A stretch of DNA of 64,000 nucleotides from Eudorina sp. 2006-703-Eu-15 (lineage: Eukaryota > Chlorophyta > Chlorophyceae > Chlamydomonadales > Volvocaceae), in assembly GCA_003117195.1 (NCBI GenBank), contig BDSI01000194.1, positions 1 through 64,000 on the forward strand, read 5' to 3'. Shown piece by piece: positions 25,577 to 37,612 of the stretch (its first letter is position 1; every line of letters starts with the position of its first letter). The translations under genes and the position numbers were made by a program. The notes beneath the pieces were generated by a model. That model had not been told where the DNA came from and searched no databases. It worked only from the letters and a program-made list of their open reading frames with translations.

Positions 25577-27447
25577 TCCTGTGATGGTGAGAGCGTGTGA
25601 CCTGCGTTATCTGTTGTGTTGCGCTGTGTTAAAATAAACCGAGAGACACGACTGTGTTGCGCTGTGTGTGTTGCGCTGAATGAGGGCTGGGTTAGCGTGG
25701 CGAGCGCCCCGGGCCGTGCAAATTTTGGGAATCCGATACGGCAGCGTGCGCTCTGGCCGACATTGGGCTAGTCGCACGGCTGTAACGACCACGATTGGTT
25801 GCTTCCGTTAGCTTCCTAACCGTTAGCAAGGCAAGGCTAGTTATATTTCAGAGTGAATAGGAGGGGCGATTCATTTATCGTTCTCGGACCGCACGAAACT
25901 AGGTATATGTAACCCGAACGCATGCCAAGATGCGATGCAGTCATGGGCGTCGTTCATCGTTTCACCCCCTGCTCTCGATGCCGCCCGCCCTCGAAGCTCG
26001 TACCGAGCTTGATGGCCCTGGGAAGCGACCGTGCTAACTGCTAAGGAGCCCCATAAATGGACTCATACGGTCGGAATCACCGGAACCAGCTGGAGGAACC
26101 ATCCGTGCCACGGGGACACGTATACAGGGCGGGCATACGAATAAGGCCCCTGAAGCCAGTGTGACCGGCCCTACAGGGCCGATTGTGATCAGCGGCCGGC
26201 AAGCAGCGGACACTGTGTCAGATACCGGTGAATGGTGTGAGAACAGAGGACTCCAGTGGGGTAATCCATGCGCTGTGGAGTGTGGGTGGACACCCGCAGC
26301 AGATCCGTCCACTTGGAAGGCCTGTTCGCGCGGTTCAACCGCCACGTGCCGTTGCCCTGCGTGTACAGCACCGGTCCTCTAAATGGCGCGTTCCTTATAA
26401 GCTTCAAGGCCGCCTATTTTCCTAGTCCCAGAGATCACAGCAACCTTGGTGCCTGGGGTCCTGTCGCCAGGGACGAGTCTGGGCCCAAGATGGTAGTGAT
26501 GCGGAGTGGTGGGTGCCCTTCCCTGCAAACAGGTAGGGTAAGTTTCTTGGAATGCCTAGTTATCTGGATTATGGTGTTAATACAAGCAATGTCCCACCAA
26601 AGGAAAAGTCACAGCTGCGTAACTCGCTCGTAACTCTACGTGAAGGTCGCTGGAATCGCTGAACAAGTAAAAGCGTTTCGTGCAAACCACATGCAATCAT
26701 AACATATAACTGAACGTGTACCGTAATCATTTTAATTTTCACATCTGACGGTGTTTCATTCCCCCGCGCCCGCTTTTGCACTTCCTTTGCCGTCGATGCG
26801 GGAGAATGCGGGCAACCGCAGACAAATGAGAAACAGTAACAAACCAACGGACAATAAATCATAAAAGATGTCTCAGGTCACAGGTTCATTTCGCCAGCCT
26901 GTCGCCTACGCTTAAACTGATCGCGGCTGCTCGATCCGTCGTCGATATTTTGTCGATCCCGCTGGGGTTCGCCCTGGTATACACCGTTGCTACCTTTTCG
27001 GGGCCCGCTGTAACGTTCATTCATTCATTCCTTCAACACAGCAAGTCAGGGACTGAAACCCATTGCAAGGGCCGGGACCTGCGGGGAGAGGCGTTTTCTG
27101 CGTTTTCTGCTGCCCCCTATCAAAGCAACGAACGTCGATGCGCGCCGCGTTCGGCCCTGCTCAACACGCATTTCGCAGTCACGCACTTCCGAAGTTATTT
27201 TTCCATCCTGGGTTATAACGGAAAATCTTCAACGACTTCTGGGGTGACTACCCGTCTTCTGCAGAAAGAAACTTCAGTACAATGCAACTCGCGAATTCGG
27301 ACAAGTGCGAGCGTTTCGGCACAGCAAATGCGATTGGAAGATGTGTGTACACAGATCATTGATTGAAGGTATATAGGGGTAAACGCACCCCCCGGTTCTG
27401 ACACACTACTCCATACTGCTACTAAGCAAAATTTTCAAACGGCGCAC
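25577..27447. other. Intergenic region between the subtilase and its truncated paralogue
   Basis: No gene recognised. It contains a small hairpin with stem CGGCCCT/AGGGCCG near 26167, AT-richer sequence from 26540 to 26900, and the second copy of the (ATTC)n-tailed repeat. The part just before 27448 would be the paralogue's promoter region. Confidence 0.4.
26979..27035 (+). repeat. Dispersed repeat with (ATTC)n tail, copy 2
   Basis: Same word order as 19020-19080: GTATACACCG, a few variable bases, GGGGCCCGCTGTAACGTTC, then ATTC repeats. It lies about 420 bases upstream of the truncated subtilase paralogue. Confidence 0.7.
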
Positions 27448-29405
27448 ATGATGCAAGTCACGGTGGACGTAGTCGAAGATACCGACGCAAACTACGACAA
27501 TCCGCTCTACAACTCGCCCGGGACAATTTCTTCCGCCAAAAGCGCTTCCCCCCTGGCTGTAGCCTCAGACCCCATAGATCCCACAAACCTGGGACCCGCT
27601 GCAGCAGCACTGCCAACCAGCAAGGAAAGGAAGGACCCCGGCGTCAAAATAGGCTTGTACATGTGCGAAACGTTCATAGCAGTGGCCGGGGTAGGGCCGT
27701 CACCCCGCGAGGCATCGTCCAGAGACAAGCTCACCCGCGGAGGGACCGGCTGCCGGCCGTCGCCTCTTAGCCGATGGCATGCCTGGGTGAGCAGATCGCG
27801 CGGCGCAAACGAAAAAAAACAGAAACCCTCGCGTCACACCTGCAGAGTTTCCTTTGCCGTTGCCAACAACCGTCAACGACCGCAACGACCGGCCCGCAAT
27901 TAAAAAGCACGAACCGCAGCGGTGCACGCACCACAGCGAACCTCTGAGAGCCAGAGGCGTCCGCTCCCACGCAGCGCCCATTTGACTGCTGTGGCCGGTC
28001 CGCAACCATCCACCCGCACCCCCCGAGACCTCGCAGGCCACCAAACACCCTTGGCCTTTTCGAGGCCTGGTGCTGCTGCATGGGTAGGCTACCTGGGGGT
28101 GCCCTACCTCCTCAATGCTTGCAGTGCGCCTCGGCCACCTGCTGGGGCTGCATCCAGCAATCTATCCCCCGCCTGCCACCGCCAACGCCTCCAACACCCT
28201 GAGAGCAGCCCACCGCCCCGTCCCTAGGCACCATCCATCCCCAGAAGGGATGCGCCTTTCTATCTAGTCACAATATCGTCTCCCTGCGGTTGGAAACTCC
28301 GCCCGCCCGCCCGCCCACTCCTCTTCGCACCCCGGCCAGGAGGAGCCTACCTCGCTGCGTTTGATGGTCCGCTTCACCCAGACCAACGCCACCGCGAAGA
28401 AGCTGGTGCCGCTACTGTCCCGCTACTTCAACTCCACGCGGCTGCCCAGCAGCGGGCTGGAGGTGCTGCAGTTCGAGGACGGCGGGACGCTGCGGGAGGT
28501 ACGGAGGACGCTCAAGGAGCAGTACGGCGGTAAGTCGTACACTGTAGTACAGTGTCATCGCTGTGCGTCTGCAGTTTGTGCCGCTGACATTCTTAGACGG
28601 TTGGCAGGGGTGCGGCAAGAACAGCAAATGGTCAGCTGGGAATGCACTGCAGGGCAATTGTCAGACCATGCGAACTTGCACTTCATAGTAGGCCCTGCCC
28701 TAGCAAGCCTCCTGCAGTCGTAAGTAAAATGAGCTGCAGACCCTTCCATTTAATCAAAGACACAGCCATGCAGGATGAAGCCCCTCAGACCCGGCCCCTC
28801 CTCGCGTCCTTCCTCTGTTTGCTGGTATCCGCAATCCGCTGCAGGCATTCTGGACCTGCTGCTCAGCGACTTCGTGATGACCCGTGGGCCAGTGCTGGAG
28901 GGCCCCGAGGTGCAGGTACCCCCGGGGCCACCGCCGGGCGGCTCCCTGCAGGACGCCCTCCTCGGGACACCGCTAGCGGCCTTCGACGGCCCTGCAGTCG
29001 TGTACGGCACTCCCAACCTCGCCGAGACACTGGGTGGGACGGACGAGCAGACGGCGGGGCACCGGAGGCTGGCAGCTGGCGGGGCCCAGAGACAGCCCCC
29101 AGACGCCGCAACCGCTCCATCAGTCCCCACTGCTCAGCCGCACCTGTTGCACGGCGGCGGCGTGCACAACCAGCAGCAGCCCGAGGCGGACATACCGCCG
29201 CCAATGGCACCGAGCCAACCCCGGGGCTCGCCGCCGCCGCCCAATGCCAGCCCGCGCGCGGAGGAGGACAGCGACCGCGTCCGCGACCGGGTCTCGGAAC
29301 GGGTTGCCGTGGGGTCAGACCCCTCCCTGCAGTCGGACCCCCTGGAGCCGCTGATGTGGCACCTGGCGGCCGTCAGTGCGCCGGGCGCCTGGGCGTTGAC
29401 CCGCG
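27448..29405 (+). pseudogene. Truncated paralogue of the subtilase: N-terminus and propeptide only
   Basis: A duplicate of the first four exons of the gene at 17529. Segment 27448 to about 27660 encodes an N-terminus with an NPLY motif at a comparable position. The transmembrane exon at 28037 starts like its partner (HPWPFRG against HPWLFRG) but shifts frame and meets TAG at 28085. The propeptide exons 28340-28529 and 28845-29405 stay open with the same phases (SLRLMVR, LDLLLSDFVM, MWHLAAVSAPGAWALTRG). The next exon should carry the catalytic Asp, but nothing downstream to 30.5 kb matches it. The third and fourth exons look better preserved than expected for an old pseudogene; a short secreted or soluble propeptide-like product cannot be excluded, but the broken membrane exon argues against it. 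Confidence 0.8.
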
Positions 29406-30584
29406 GTAGGGCGGAGGGGGATGGAACTAGGACGAGCCCCCGGGCCCTGACCCACTGACCCCCCGCTCATTGCCCTGACCGACACTCTCCGGCTCCTGCG
29501 CCCCTGGTGCTTGGAGAGTGAGTGGGAAACGGTCGTCTCCGAGTGCCAGACTTGCAGCTACCATAAACCCTAACGCCCGACCACCCCGACCTCACTCTGC
29601 GCATTGGCCGCCATGACTACGGCTGACTGGGTGAATCATAGCAGCCCATCGCAGCGGGCTGGGTTACTGTGGGTACAGTGTCGGAGTGTCCCCGGGGTGA
29701 CGGGATCCGGCGTCCGACTGTAATCAAAAAATAGTATAATGTATGTTCTAGGACAGCTCCGACTAACCCCCAACTAACTCGTTTACGGCGCCCCAACCCC
29801 CTCAGCCGTACAGGAGCTGCGGTTGGGTGTCGGTAGCTCCCGCGGCTGGGAGCTGGTAGTTGTACGGCGGGCCGGCTGGGAAGCTGTCGAGCCTGGGGGC
29901 ACGCACACGGGTCGTTGGCATGAGTCGGGTAGCTGTACGGCTGGGAGCTGGAAGTTGCGCGGGACATGAGTGCATAGGTGTACGGCGGAGGTCAGGGGGT
30001 GGTGGCTGGCAGTTGGCGTGGCGCACGAGTGGGAGGCTGGGAGCTGGCAGTTGCGTGTGGTGCCGGCTGGGAAGCTGCGTGTGAGCTGCGTGTAAACTCA
30101 GATGGGATGCATGGGGCTGCGCCTTTCCATGAGCTGCATCTGGGCTGCACACGGGATTCACACGGACTGCACTATAACTGGCGCGGCGGGGCGGCGCCAG
30201 CCGTCCCCGCCGCGCTGGGAAGTGGCGTGTGGGATGTGATACAGCCAGGTGAGGACATGGCCGCGTGCGGTGCACTGCGTGCACCGGTGCGGCGCGGCAG
30301 TCTTCCTACCTACCATCGAGCTGCATCAGAGCTCACACGCGGCTGCGGCTGACCGGCGCGGCGGGGGGCGGCTGGCGCAGCCCCCCGCCGCGCAAGGGGG
30401 CTGCACTGAAACTGGCGCGGCGGGGCGGCGCCGCGCTGTGGGGCGAAAGGAGCGAGGCACAGAAACTCAAGGGAAACTCAGTCAACTCGGAGGAAACTCG
30501 GAGGAAACTCGGAGGAAACTCCGAAGTCGAACAATGGAGACTGTTCTTAATCTTTTTGCTCTTGTGAGTAATTAGCGACTAGCG
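29406..30584. repeat. Repeat-rich region with degenerate GGCTGGGAGCTGGCAGTTG units
   Basis: Between about 29800 and 30090 the words GGCTGGGAGCTG and GCAGTTG or AGTTGTACGG recur at irregular spacing, forming a decayed minisatellite. At 30484-30521 an 11-base unit (CTCGGAGGAAA) is repeated three times. No catalytic exon of the subtilase and no other gene were found. Confidence 0.6.
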
Positions 30585-31210
30585 TCAATTCTTCATCGCC
30601 TTGCGAAGCGCGCGGTAAGCGTTGGAGCTCAGGTCCTCTTGCAGCTGAGCCGCGGGCAGCCATTGGGCCTTGGGAAATCCTTCAAATCTCACCAAAAAGT
30701 GCAGCTTGCCCTTTACAAATTTGCTGTCCTCGAAGCGCGACACTTCCAAGTGTGTTTCGCCACGCACCTGCTCTCGCTTGCCCGCGTGCCCGCAGGCTTG
30801 TTTGCAGGCGCAGCTGGTTGTGCCTCTTGAGCTTCAATAGCGCGTGTAGCCTGCTGCTGAGTTGTGGCAAGAGCACGTGCAACACGCCGCACCTGGCGCT
30901 GCTCCTGTGCTGCCTCTGCCTGGCGCTTCACCCCGCCTGCTACCCTGTTGTCACTTCACGAACCAGCAGCATTTCCGACGGGCTATGCAGGCGTCGCTTG
31001 CCCTCCACGGCGAACCTATAGCCCTTCTGCCGAGTCACGGTGTAAAAATTTCCTGTGAATAGGTGGCCTTCTCCTTGTCGTACAGCCCCGTGCCCTCCAA
31101 CAATCGTACACGGTCACCAGGTTTGAACCCACTCACCACGCGCGTGTTCTTAGCATGCTGCCCCTTGTGCAGCGACAGCATGAAGTCCACACCTGCGAAC
31201 GCCTCATCAG
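30585..31210 (-). pseudogene. Integrase C-terminal end with chromodomain, transposon remnant
   Basis: Read on the minus strand from about 31210: LHKGQHAKNTRVV, then FKPGDRVRLLEG, TYSQEIFTVTRQKGYRF (needs one frame change) and the strand-rich end SPSEMLLVREV, as in the last part of transposon integrases. After an Ala/Gln-rich stretch comes KGKLHFLVRFEGFPKAQWLP (30767-30585), a clear chromodomain core. Ty3-type chromoviruses and Polintons both carry an integrase with a terminal chromodomain; the short remnant does not decide. Several stops and frame changes make it non-functional. Nothing of the catalytic DDE core was found upstream. Confidence 0.65.
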
Positions 31211-31780
31211 AGGGCGGAGCCCCCCCACCACGCTAAAAAAGTAGCATTTTTTGGCCCTGGGTGCCGTGGGTTAGAACGTGGCAAAGCTCTTCTCGCCAGC
31301 GGCAGTGGCCCAGGTGGCCTAAAACCCCGGAACATGCAAGCCCTGGAGGTGTCTCCTTGGTCTGCTGAGTGCTGCGTGCTGTTGTACAGGTCAAACACCT
31401 TGAGCAGGAGGTGCGGTATCCCGCATGCACGTGTCTATGTAGCCCTCAGCGAGTAGCTGGGTAGAAACTCGATCAAAATTCAGCTGAAACTCAGTCAAAC
31501 TGAAAACATACTCTTACTGACATTGGCTATGATGTGCAGGCCGGGGTCCCTTGGTAGTTCAACCTGGCGACCCTGCATAAAAAGCAAGCCACGCGCGCTG
31601 CACAGCTGGTACCAGCTGGTACCTGCAACACATGTAAGCGGGGAAGAGCATGAAGGTCTTCAAAAGCGTGCTTTTTCCCAGTGCTTGGTAGAAAGGCGGC
31701 TTCCTGCTACCTCCAGGGTGGTCTGGCATTCCTGACACGGGCTGTTTCAGAGCCGCTCAGCCTCTGGAGGGATCTGCACA
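31211..31780. other. Unassigned stretch
   Basis: No gene recognised; probably further remnant of the transposon whose integrase end lies next to it. Confidence 0.3.
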
Positions 31781-31990
31781 GGCCTCTGGAGGGCTCTGAA
31801 GGGCTCTGGCGGGCTCTGAAGGGCTCTGGAGGGCTCTGAAGGGCTCTGAAGGGTTCCGGAGGGCTCTGGAGGGCTCTGAAGGGCTCTGAAGGGCTCTGGA
31901 GGGCTCCGAAGGGCTCTGGAGGGCTCTGAAGGGCTCTGGAGGGCTCCGAAGGGCTCTGAAGCGCTCTGAAGGGCTCTGAAGGGCTCTGGA
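31781..31990 (-). repeat. Minisatellite of 21 exact-length 10-bp units
   Basis: Consensus GGGCTCTGRA on the plus strand, 21 units with substitutions but no length change. On the minus strand the array has no stop in any frame, so it reads as Ser/Pro/Glu/Arg/Leu repeats in all three frames. The 212-residue minus-strand ORF (32345-31707) that covers it may be coding upstream of the array (CFGHLVGCCGQLG-like segment), but I do not recognise it. Confidence 0.9.
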
Positions 31991-33124
31991 GGCTGGTAAC
32001 CGAGAAGGCCCCGATGCGACCGCAAGGGCTCCGCCCGAAGGGGCAAGAGGCAAGCCAACACGAGCACCGCCTGTGCGCCCGGCCGCCTTGCATGCTTGGC
32101 GGGCCAGTACCCAGTTGGCCCAGTTGGCCGCAGCAACCCACAAGATGCCGAAAGCCAGTCGAGACGGGTATTAAGGAGTTGACAAACTCCAGTGGTTGAA
32201 TGTTTGGCAGGCTGGCGGCACCCAACGGTCGCACACCTACGTCCTGGGGCACAAACCCAGCCCAAGCATAGGCGCTCACAGACCGCAAGCACTTACTGGC
32301 ATACACCACCAGCCCATGTACCCCGCAGCTCGTTAGCACCTCCAAAAGCCGCGAGGGAAAGGCACGGATGCTTGCTGATCGGAAGCAGCACGAAGCTTAC
32401 GATCGGAGGAGAATACTCAGATATGAGGATGCGCGTATTGCAAAATATCAGGGAACTGTGCTCGCTTTGGGACTCCGATCCAACGACGAGCGAGTCCAAA
32501 TCTCTTCACGTTGCAACCAAGCACTGTATCATTAATACGCATCAAAGGTGTTCAGTTTCAGCTATGCAACGCAAACTACTAAGGTCCAAAAACTGTATTG
32601 CTGCTAAAAATCACTATAATTGCCGTACTGCGCATAACAATTCATAGGCTTCGGCCAAGGAAGTAACCGGAAGCATGCCGCTCACAGGAATGAAAGATTA
32701 AAATACATGTTGAAACTCGTATGGTTATGCTGATATATACAGTCACAGCCGGAGCGTCTGGGTCGGCGGAGAACGGGAAATCAGCAACGCCGGTACCACG
32801 GCACTGCGTCAACCCTAAATCTTACATTTTCACAGTGAAGATTATAATTTAGATTGTTTTTCGCAATGGAGGCGTCGCTGAGGACCTGCACAGACTTATC
32901 CACCGCCGATGGGTCCAGCTGGGTCATTTTCAATACAGTTCCGTGATGGTCGGTATTGTCATTCCGTGGGTTGATCCTGAACATTTCTTCTCCGCCAGTG
33001 TCTCAGCATGCTGGCATGCCTTCATTGGCAAAGTAACCGCCGCGCTACTGAATTATAAAATTTGCTACTGATTTATTGCAACACGCCCCCTGTCACTACT
33101 AAGGTCGCGAACTAACACATGCCA
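31991..33124. other. Unassigned stretch, AT-richer from 32400
   Basis: No gene recognised. A 20-base word (TATGCAACGCAAACTACTAA) near 32562 occurs again near 39699, on either side of the recombinase gene. The base composition drops clearly in GC from about 32400 on. Confidence 0.4.
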
Positions 33125-34672
33125 TTAGGCGGCATTCACATATGAAGCAGGAATCGCGCGTGCCTGAAATGAAAAAGACAAAAATGCCTCCGGCCACTGT
33201 TCACATAGAGGACGAAATTACAAATATTTTGAGTTTCAGTTACCGTTGATTTCATGCTCGGCCGTGGATGAAATGTACCGAGTCCGAAACTTTTGTTGCT
33301 GAAATCTGAAGCATGAAACAATAAGTGATCTGACGACTCGTATCAATCCCGTCGTCGTTTTTATAAGAAAGTTGTCTTTACGTATGCGAAGATGGCCACA
33401 TTCATTACCTTAGTTCGCAGTAATTATTTGTACCGATTGGAAATGTCGCGAGAGTAGAAGCACTTGTTTAGTGAAACATAGCGGAACTCTTAAGATGGAG
33501 CAGGACGAATACACACAAGAAGATCACGGCCCTGATCCTACCTTCACCATTGACTGCGAAAATGATGAGGCTCAATACACGCAGCACCATCCCAGCCGTG
33601 CGGACCTTCGTGAAGCGGAGGAAACTTGCTTGGATGCCGTCCGTGCTTGGCGGTATGATAACTTGTTGCTTTTGATTTCATCTAATACTTTCTGAAGCGT
33701 TTCCTGTTGCTGGATCCTGACGGCGTTCAGCGGGAGCGGCTTCCCGCGCGGCTGCGCGAGCGACCCGACGGGTCCATTCTCAGAGCCCCCAGCTCCTTGC
33801 CCAGAGGCGTCTACTCCTTGATCCATCTTACTAAAATATTTGTATGTATGATATAAGCACTCGGAAAAATGATAACCGGTAGTTTGGGTGCGGCAGTTGC
33901 TCCCGATGCAGTGCTTCTGGCAACAAATGTGAGGCTAGAAATACTAATGGTGCTGTGTAGGGTACAAGCTTCGCAATTTCGCGCATGGAAAATTACTGCA
34001 TGTCAATCGTACAATTGTACATCTCCCATGATTTTCTGGGGATTTGTGAATGCAACATTACTGCAAGAAAAAATTCTGTCTCATAATAGGGGGTGTCTCA
34101 TATTGGGCGTAGCTACCCGTATGGAGAGGTCATGTCTGCGCATGTGTTTTGGGCACATGTTGCCTATGATGGGTTCGTGTGACTCTGTGTAGAGTTCATC
34201 TAAGAATGGCTTATACGCTTACAAGATGTTTGCGGGACGTTAGTTGCGAGCATGGCATCCTTGGCGTTTCGCCGAATCGCATCCGTCGCCTTCTCTTAAA
34301 CCATGATGGATAAATAGTCACATTGAGAGGAAACGAAATATTAGAAATTTTTAGAACAGAAAATGCTGTGAGCATAAGAAAGGGGTCCTTCCTATGCTGT
34401 CCTTATCTTGTTTCTGTCTCCACAGACGTTCGCTTCGTTCGGCAAGCATGGCACAGCTTAATTGAGTCAACCTTCATATATTGAATTGATTGGGTCCTTG
34501 AGATATGAACAATTGCCTAGCCAGACCCAACGACCCAGGCGTTGGAAATAGTTTGCGTCCGCGAAAATGATATGTGAACGCATCCTGAGTTAATAACTCA
34601 GTACGACACCTTTCTGGTTCATGCATCATTTCCGGCACGTTTTTTTCAGCTTCATATATGAATGCCGCCTAA
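33125..34672. mobile_element. DNA transposon-like element with about 48-bp terminal inverted repeats
   Basis: The left end (33125-33172) and the reverse complement of the right end (34626-34672) share about 39 of 48 positions; the outer 24 bases differ at one position only (outermost TTAGGCGGCATTCA). The 1.55-kb interior is AT-rich. It has small ORFs (33495-33652 plus, 33826-33572 minus, 33869-34192 plus) but no recognised transposase, so it is probably non-autonomous. The target duplication is not clear; the ends allow TA. Confidence 0.7.
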
Positions 34673-34901
34673 AGCTCTGGGATGTAATGTACGTAGAAGT
34701 CGAAGATACTTTGCAACGCTGCACATAATGGCTATTTTTGACGTACTGACTCACAAGTTATTGTTCCGGTACAATGTTTCGCGGTCTCTTCCACCACACT
34801 GATTTGACATAATCCCGGTTTTGTGAGTTGGCAGCAAAGCGCCACGCCAATTTCGTCTGAGTCTCCGTGTCTTTCGACCCAGCCTACCAACTAAAAGCTG
34901 T

Positions 34902-37612
34902 ATGGAGCTGGAAGTGTCGGTCGAGGTTTCGTTACAGGATGCAAGAGCGCGGTTCGGACTGGTTAATGTAAGCAAGGACAACTATAATACCATCTGGGAT
35001 GTTTACTCTTGCGCTGGCTTGACGCAGGTGTCATATGCAGGGCATGAAGCTTCATGTACCTACGGTCTGCGGGTACTTCGGCCTTCCTGTCGGACCTTCG
35101 GTCACGCTGCTTCGGAAAGGAGTAGTCCAGGCTTGGGATCACACGAGTGGGTTGACTTTAGCGGACATGCCAGCCGATGCGCAAATCGAGGTGCAAGTCT
35201 CACACGGTAAGTCAGCCCAGCCATGCGTGTGTAGGGCGAAGGTCGTTAGAAGTGCTCGAACATCGCGATGTGCCGCAACTTCCGGCTCTAGCTGCGCCGC
35301 ACTGCTGGAGTTCAACTGTTCTCGCCGTACTTGGGCTAAAGTGAGTTTGGCTAGGCGCCCGTTGGCGCCAGGTACACCCGTACCCATGCTCTATCGAACG
35401 CAGTCCGTAACGGGTGGGGTGGGTGGGCCTGGCTCCAGTGGGAATGTGAGCCTCTTATACGGCGGGTTAAGTAATTCGTTGGGTAACCGCTCAAACGATT
35501 TCCTGTTGCCGCCTGCTCGCGCTGCTCCGGTAAGGGAGAAATGTAACACAACGGTTGATGGCGTTCATTGCTAGTAATTGTCCTGATTCATTAAGCAGGA
35601 AGAAATCAACTACATTGAGCGCGAGGCAGCAGCGACTGCATGGGCAGGAGTCGATCTGTCCGATATGCCTGCGCCATTCGTGTTGGATCTTTCCACCCCT
35701 GGCGTCGGCTTGCGGCTGCAAGTGCGTCCAACAAGCATTGAGGGCGAATCTCGCCCGTCTCTGGTCATGCGGGTAGGTTAGCCTCGCAGGGAGCTGCCAG
35801 CCTTTCGCCGTACTGAACCCTTGCCATTCGCGCAGGCCCTTTCGTCAGCCCCTAATCCCCTCGGGGTGCTTTGCTCTGCGGCGGGGGCCGCGGGCCTGCC
35901 GAGTGTCGATGCCGTTCTTGGTGACGCGTCTGTCGGGCGGGCCCTCACCTGGCCAAGCTTGGTAAGTTGACGTACATCGTGTCAGTCGATATCTCTCGTT
36001 GGTGTGCTGATGCTGAAGCCTCGCGGTTCTTGCAGGCGCGACCAACGGACTCGATGGGAGGGCTTCCGTTCGGGTCCGGCATTGAGGGGCTGCTGCCGGG
36101 GGCCCAAGCCCCTCGGCCGGAGGGGCCTGCCCTGGCCTCCGACCGTTCGCTCTCGGTGGGTGCCTATTCGCCGACGTGAACGTTGGCCGAGCCGTCCTAA
36201 TACTCATAAATCGCCGGTGTTCGTGCAGGCGCGACCACCGAGCGTTCCCGGTGTGCTGCAACTCGGGGCCGAGAACACGGCTTCGTCTGGAATCCGCCCC
36301 CTTCTTTCGGGTGGGCCATCCCCGTTGGTTCCGCCACCGGGCTTGGTGAGTGGCCGTTACCTCGACTCGATTGCTACCTCGACATGCTGACGATCACCTT
36401 GTCCCGTAGGCTCGCCCGGGGTTCGCAGCGCTACGGGCTGCTCGTGTGGCCCAGATACCCCGCTATCAGCCCCCGCCACCTAAAGCGGGCTTCTACCAGC
36501 GTGGCCTCTTGAAGGCCCAGGCCGTCATGGATCAGGCCCTGGCCAACGCCACTCGCGAGCGCCAGGATTCGGCGGCGAAGGAGTTCGCGGCTTGGCTCAG
36601 CAGCACGGGGGAGGACATCGGGTTGGCCACTGTGGGCCCCGAGTCCCTTCTTGTCTACACGGAAGAATGGTGGCTACCGAACCATCCCGGGCGGAAGCAG
36701 GAGGACGCCGGGCCCCAGGCCGTGAAAGGGATGTTGTCCGCCCTCAGCGGCTACTTTACCCGTACCGGGAGGGTAGGACCCTACGATCCAGCCACCGGTC
36801 GGGGCAACCCGTGTGAGTCTCCGTGGGTCACCGATTATCGCGCGGGTTACACCCGGCTGCGCATGCTGGGTGGCTACGACGAACTGTCTGCGGTGCCGCT
36901 GTCTGAGGAGAAGTACGAGCGCCTGTGCGAGTACCTGATGGGCCAGCTGCTGGCTGCGCAGAAGGCGGTGGATGCACTGCTCTTCGCCCGCGACCTGCTC
37001 TGCGCGCAGTTCATGTGGCAAAGCACGTACCGGGGCTTCGACACGGGCAAGCTGGCGTGGGCTGACTTCTGCAACCCCGAAAAGCCGGACGAGGCTGATC
37101 CGCGGCTCCCACTGCCACCACCGTGGGAGTGGGCTCCTGGTGACTCGTACCGGATGTGCGTTCGAGAGCGCGGCACCAAGACCTACCGGGCGCAACGGGC
37201 ACCCGCTGTATTCTTGGAGCCAAACCTGGCACGCCCGGCGGTATGCTTCCCGCAGACCTTCGCCTACTACGTCTGGCGGGCTAGTCAGCCGGATGCGGAA
37301 GGTTGTGCCATCAGCTGCTACCTCTTCCGGCCTCTCCGCAGCGACCGCCGGTCCTTTAAGGAGGAGCCACTGAGCAGCTCTGCGCTGGGGGCGCGCATCC
37401 GGCGCCACCTTCGCGATGCCGAGCTCTACGAGGGCGAAACTAACCACAGCTTCCGCCGCGGGGCGCTCCAGGCGGCGGCTAAGCGGGGTCTAGAGCAGTC
37501 AGAGTTGAAGTCGCTGGGGCAGATCAAGAGCACGGCCGTGTTAGGGCGATACACCGATGAGCACAGGCACTTGGGGGCCCAGCAGCCATTGCAGCGGCGG
37601 CGCGTGGCGTGA
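34902..37612 (+). CDS. Crypton-type tyrosine recombinase, seven exons
   Basis: A 736-residue protein. Exons 34902-34967, 35041-35445, 35599-35772, 35836-35961, 36036-36155, 36229-36345 and 36410-37612; every intron is phase 0. The last exon holds the recombinase: the first catalytic Arg is probably in STYRGFD, the H-x-x-R box is NHSFRRGAL and the tyrosine is in LGRYTDEHRH, the order expected of tyrosine recombinases. This chemistry cuts and rejoins DNA through a phosphotyrosine link without a DDE site or reverse transcription. The N-terminal part is unknown; two stretches look alike (LTLADMPADAQIEVQV and VDLSDMPAPFVLDL), and three of the exons begin with Ala-Arg-Pro. No reverse transcriptase lies nearby, which favours Crypton over DIRS. 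The N-terminal exon model is less sure than the last exon. Confidence 0.8.

Noticed and set aside
35207..35598. GTAAGT donor at 35207 as the end of a recombinase exon
   Set aside because: It would enter the next exon out of frame and hit a stop; the donor at 35446 keeps phase 0.
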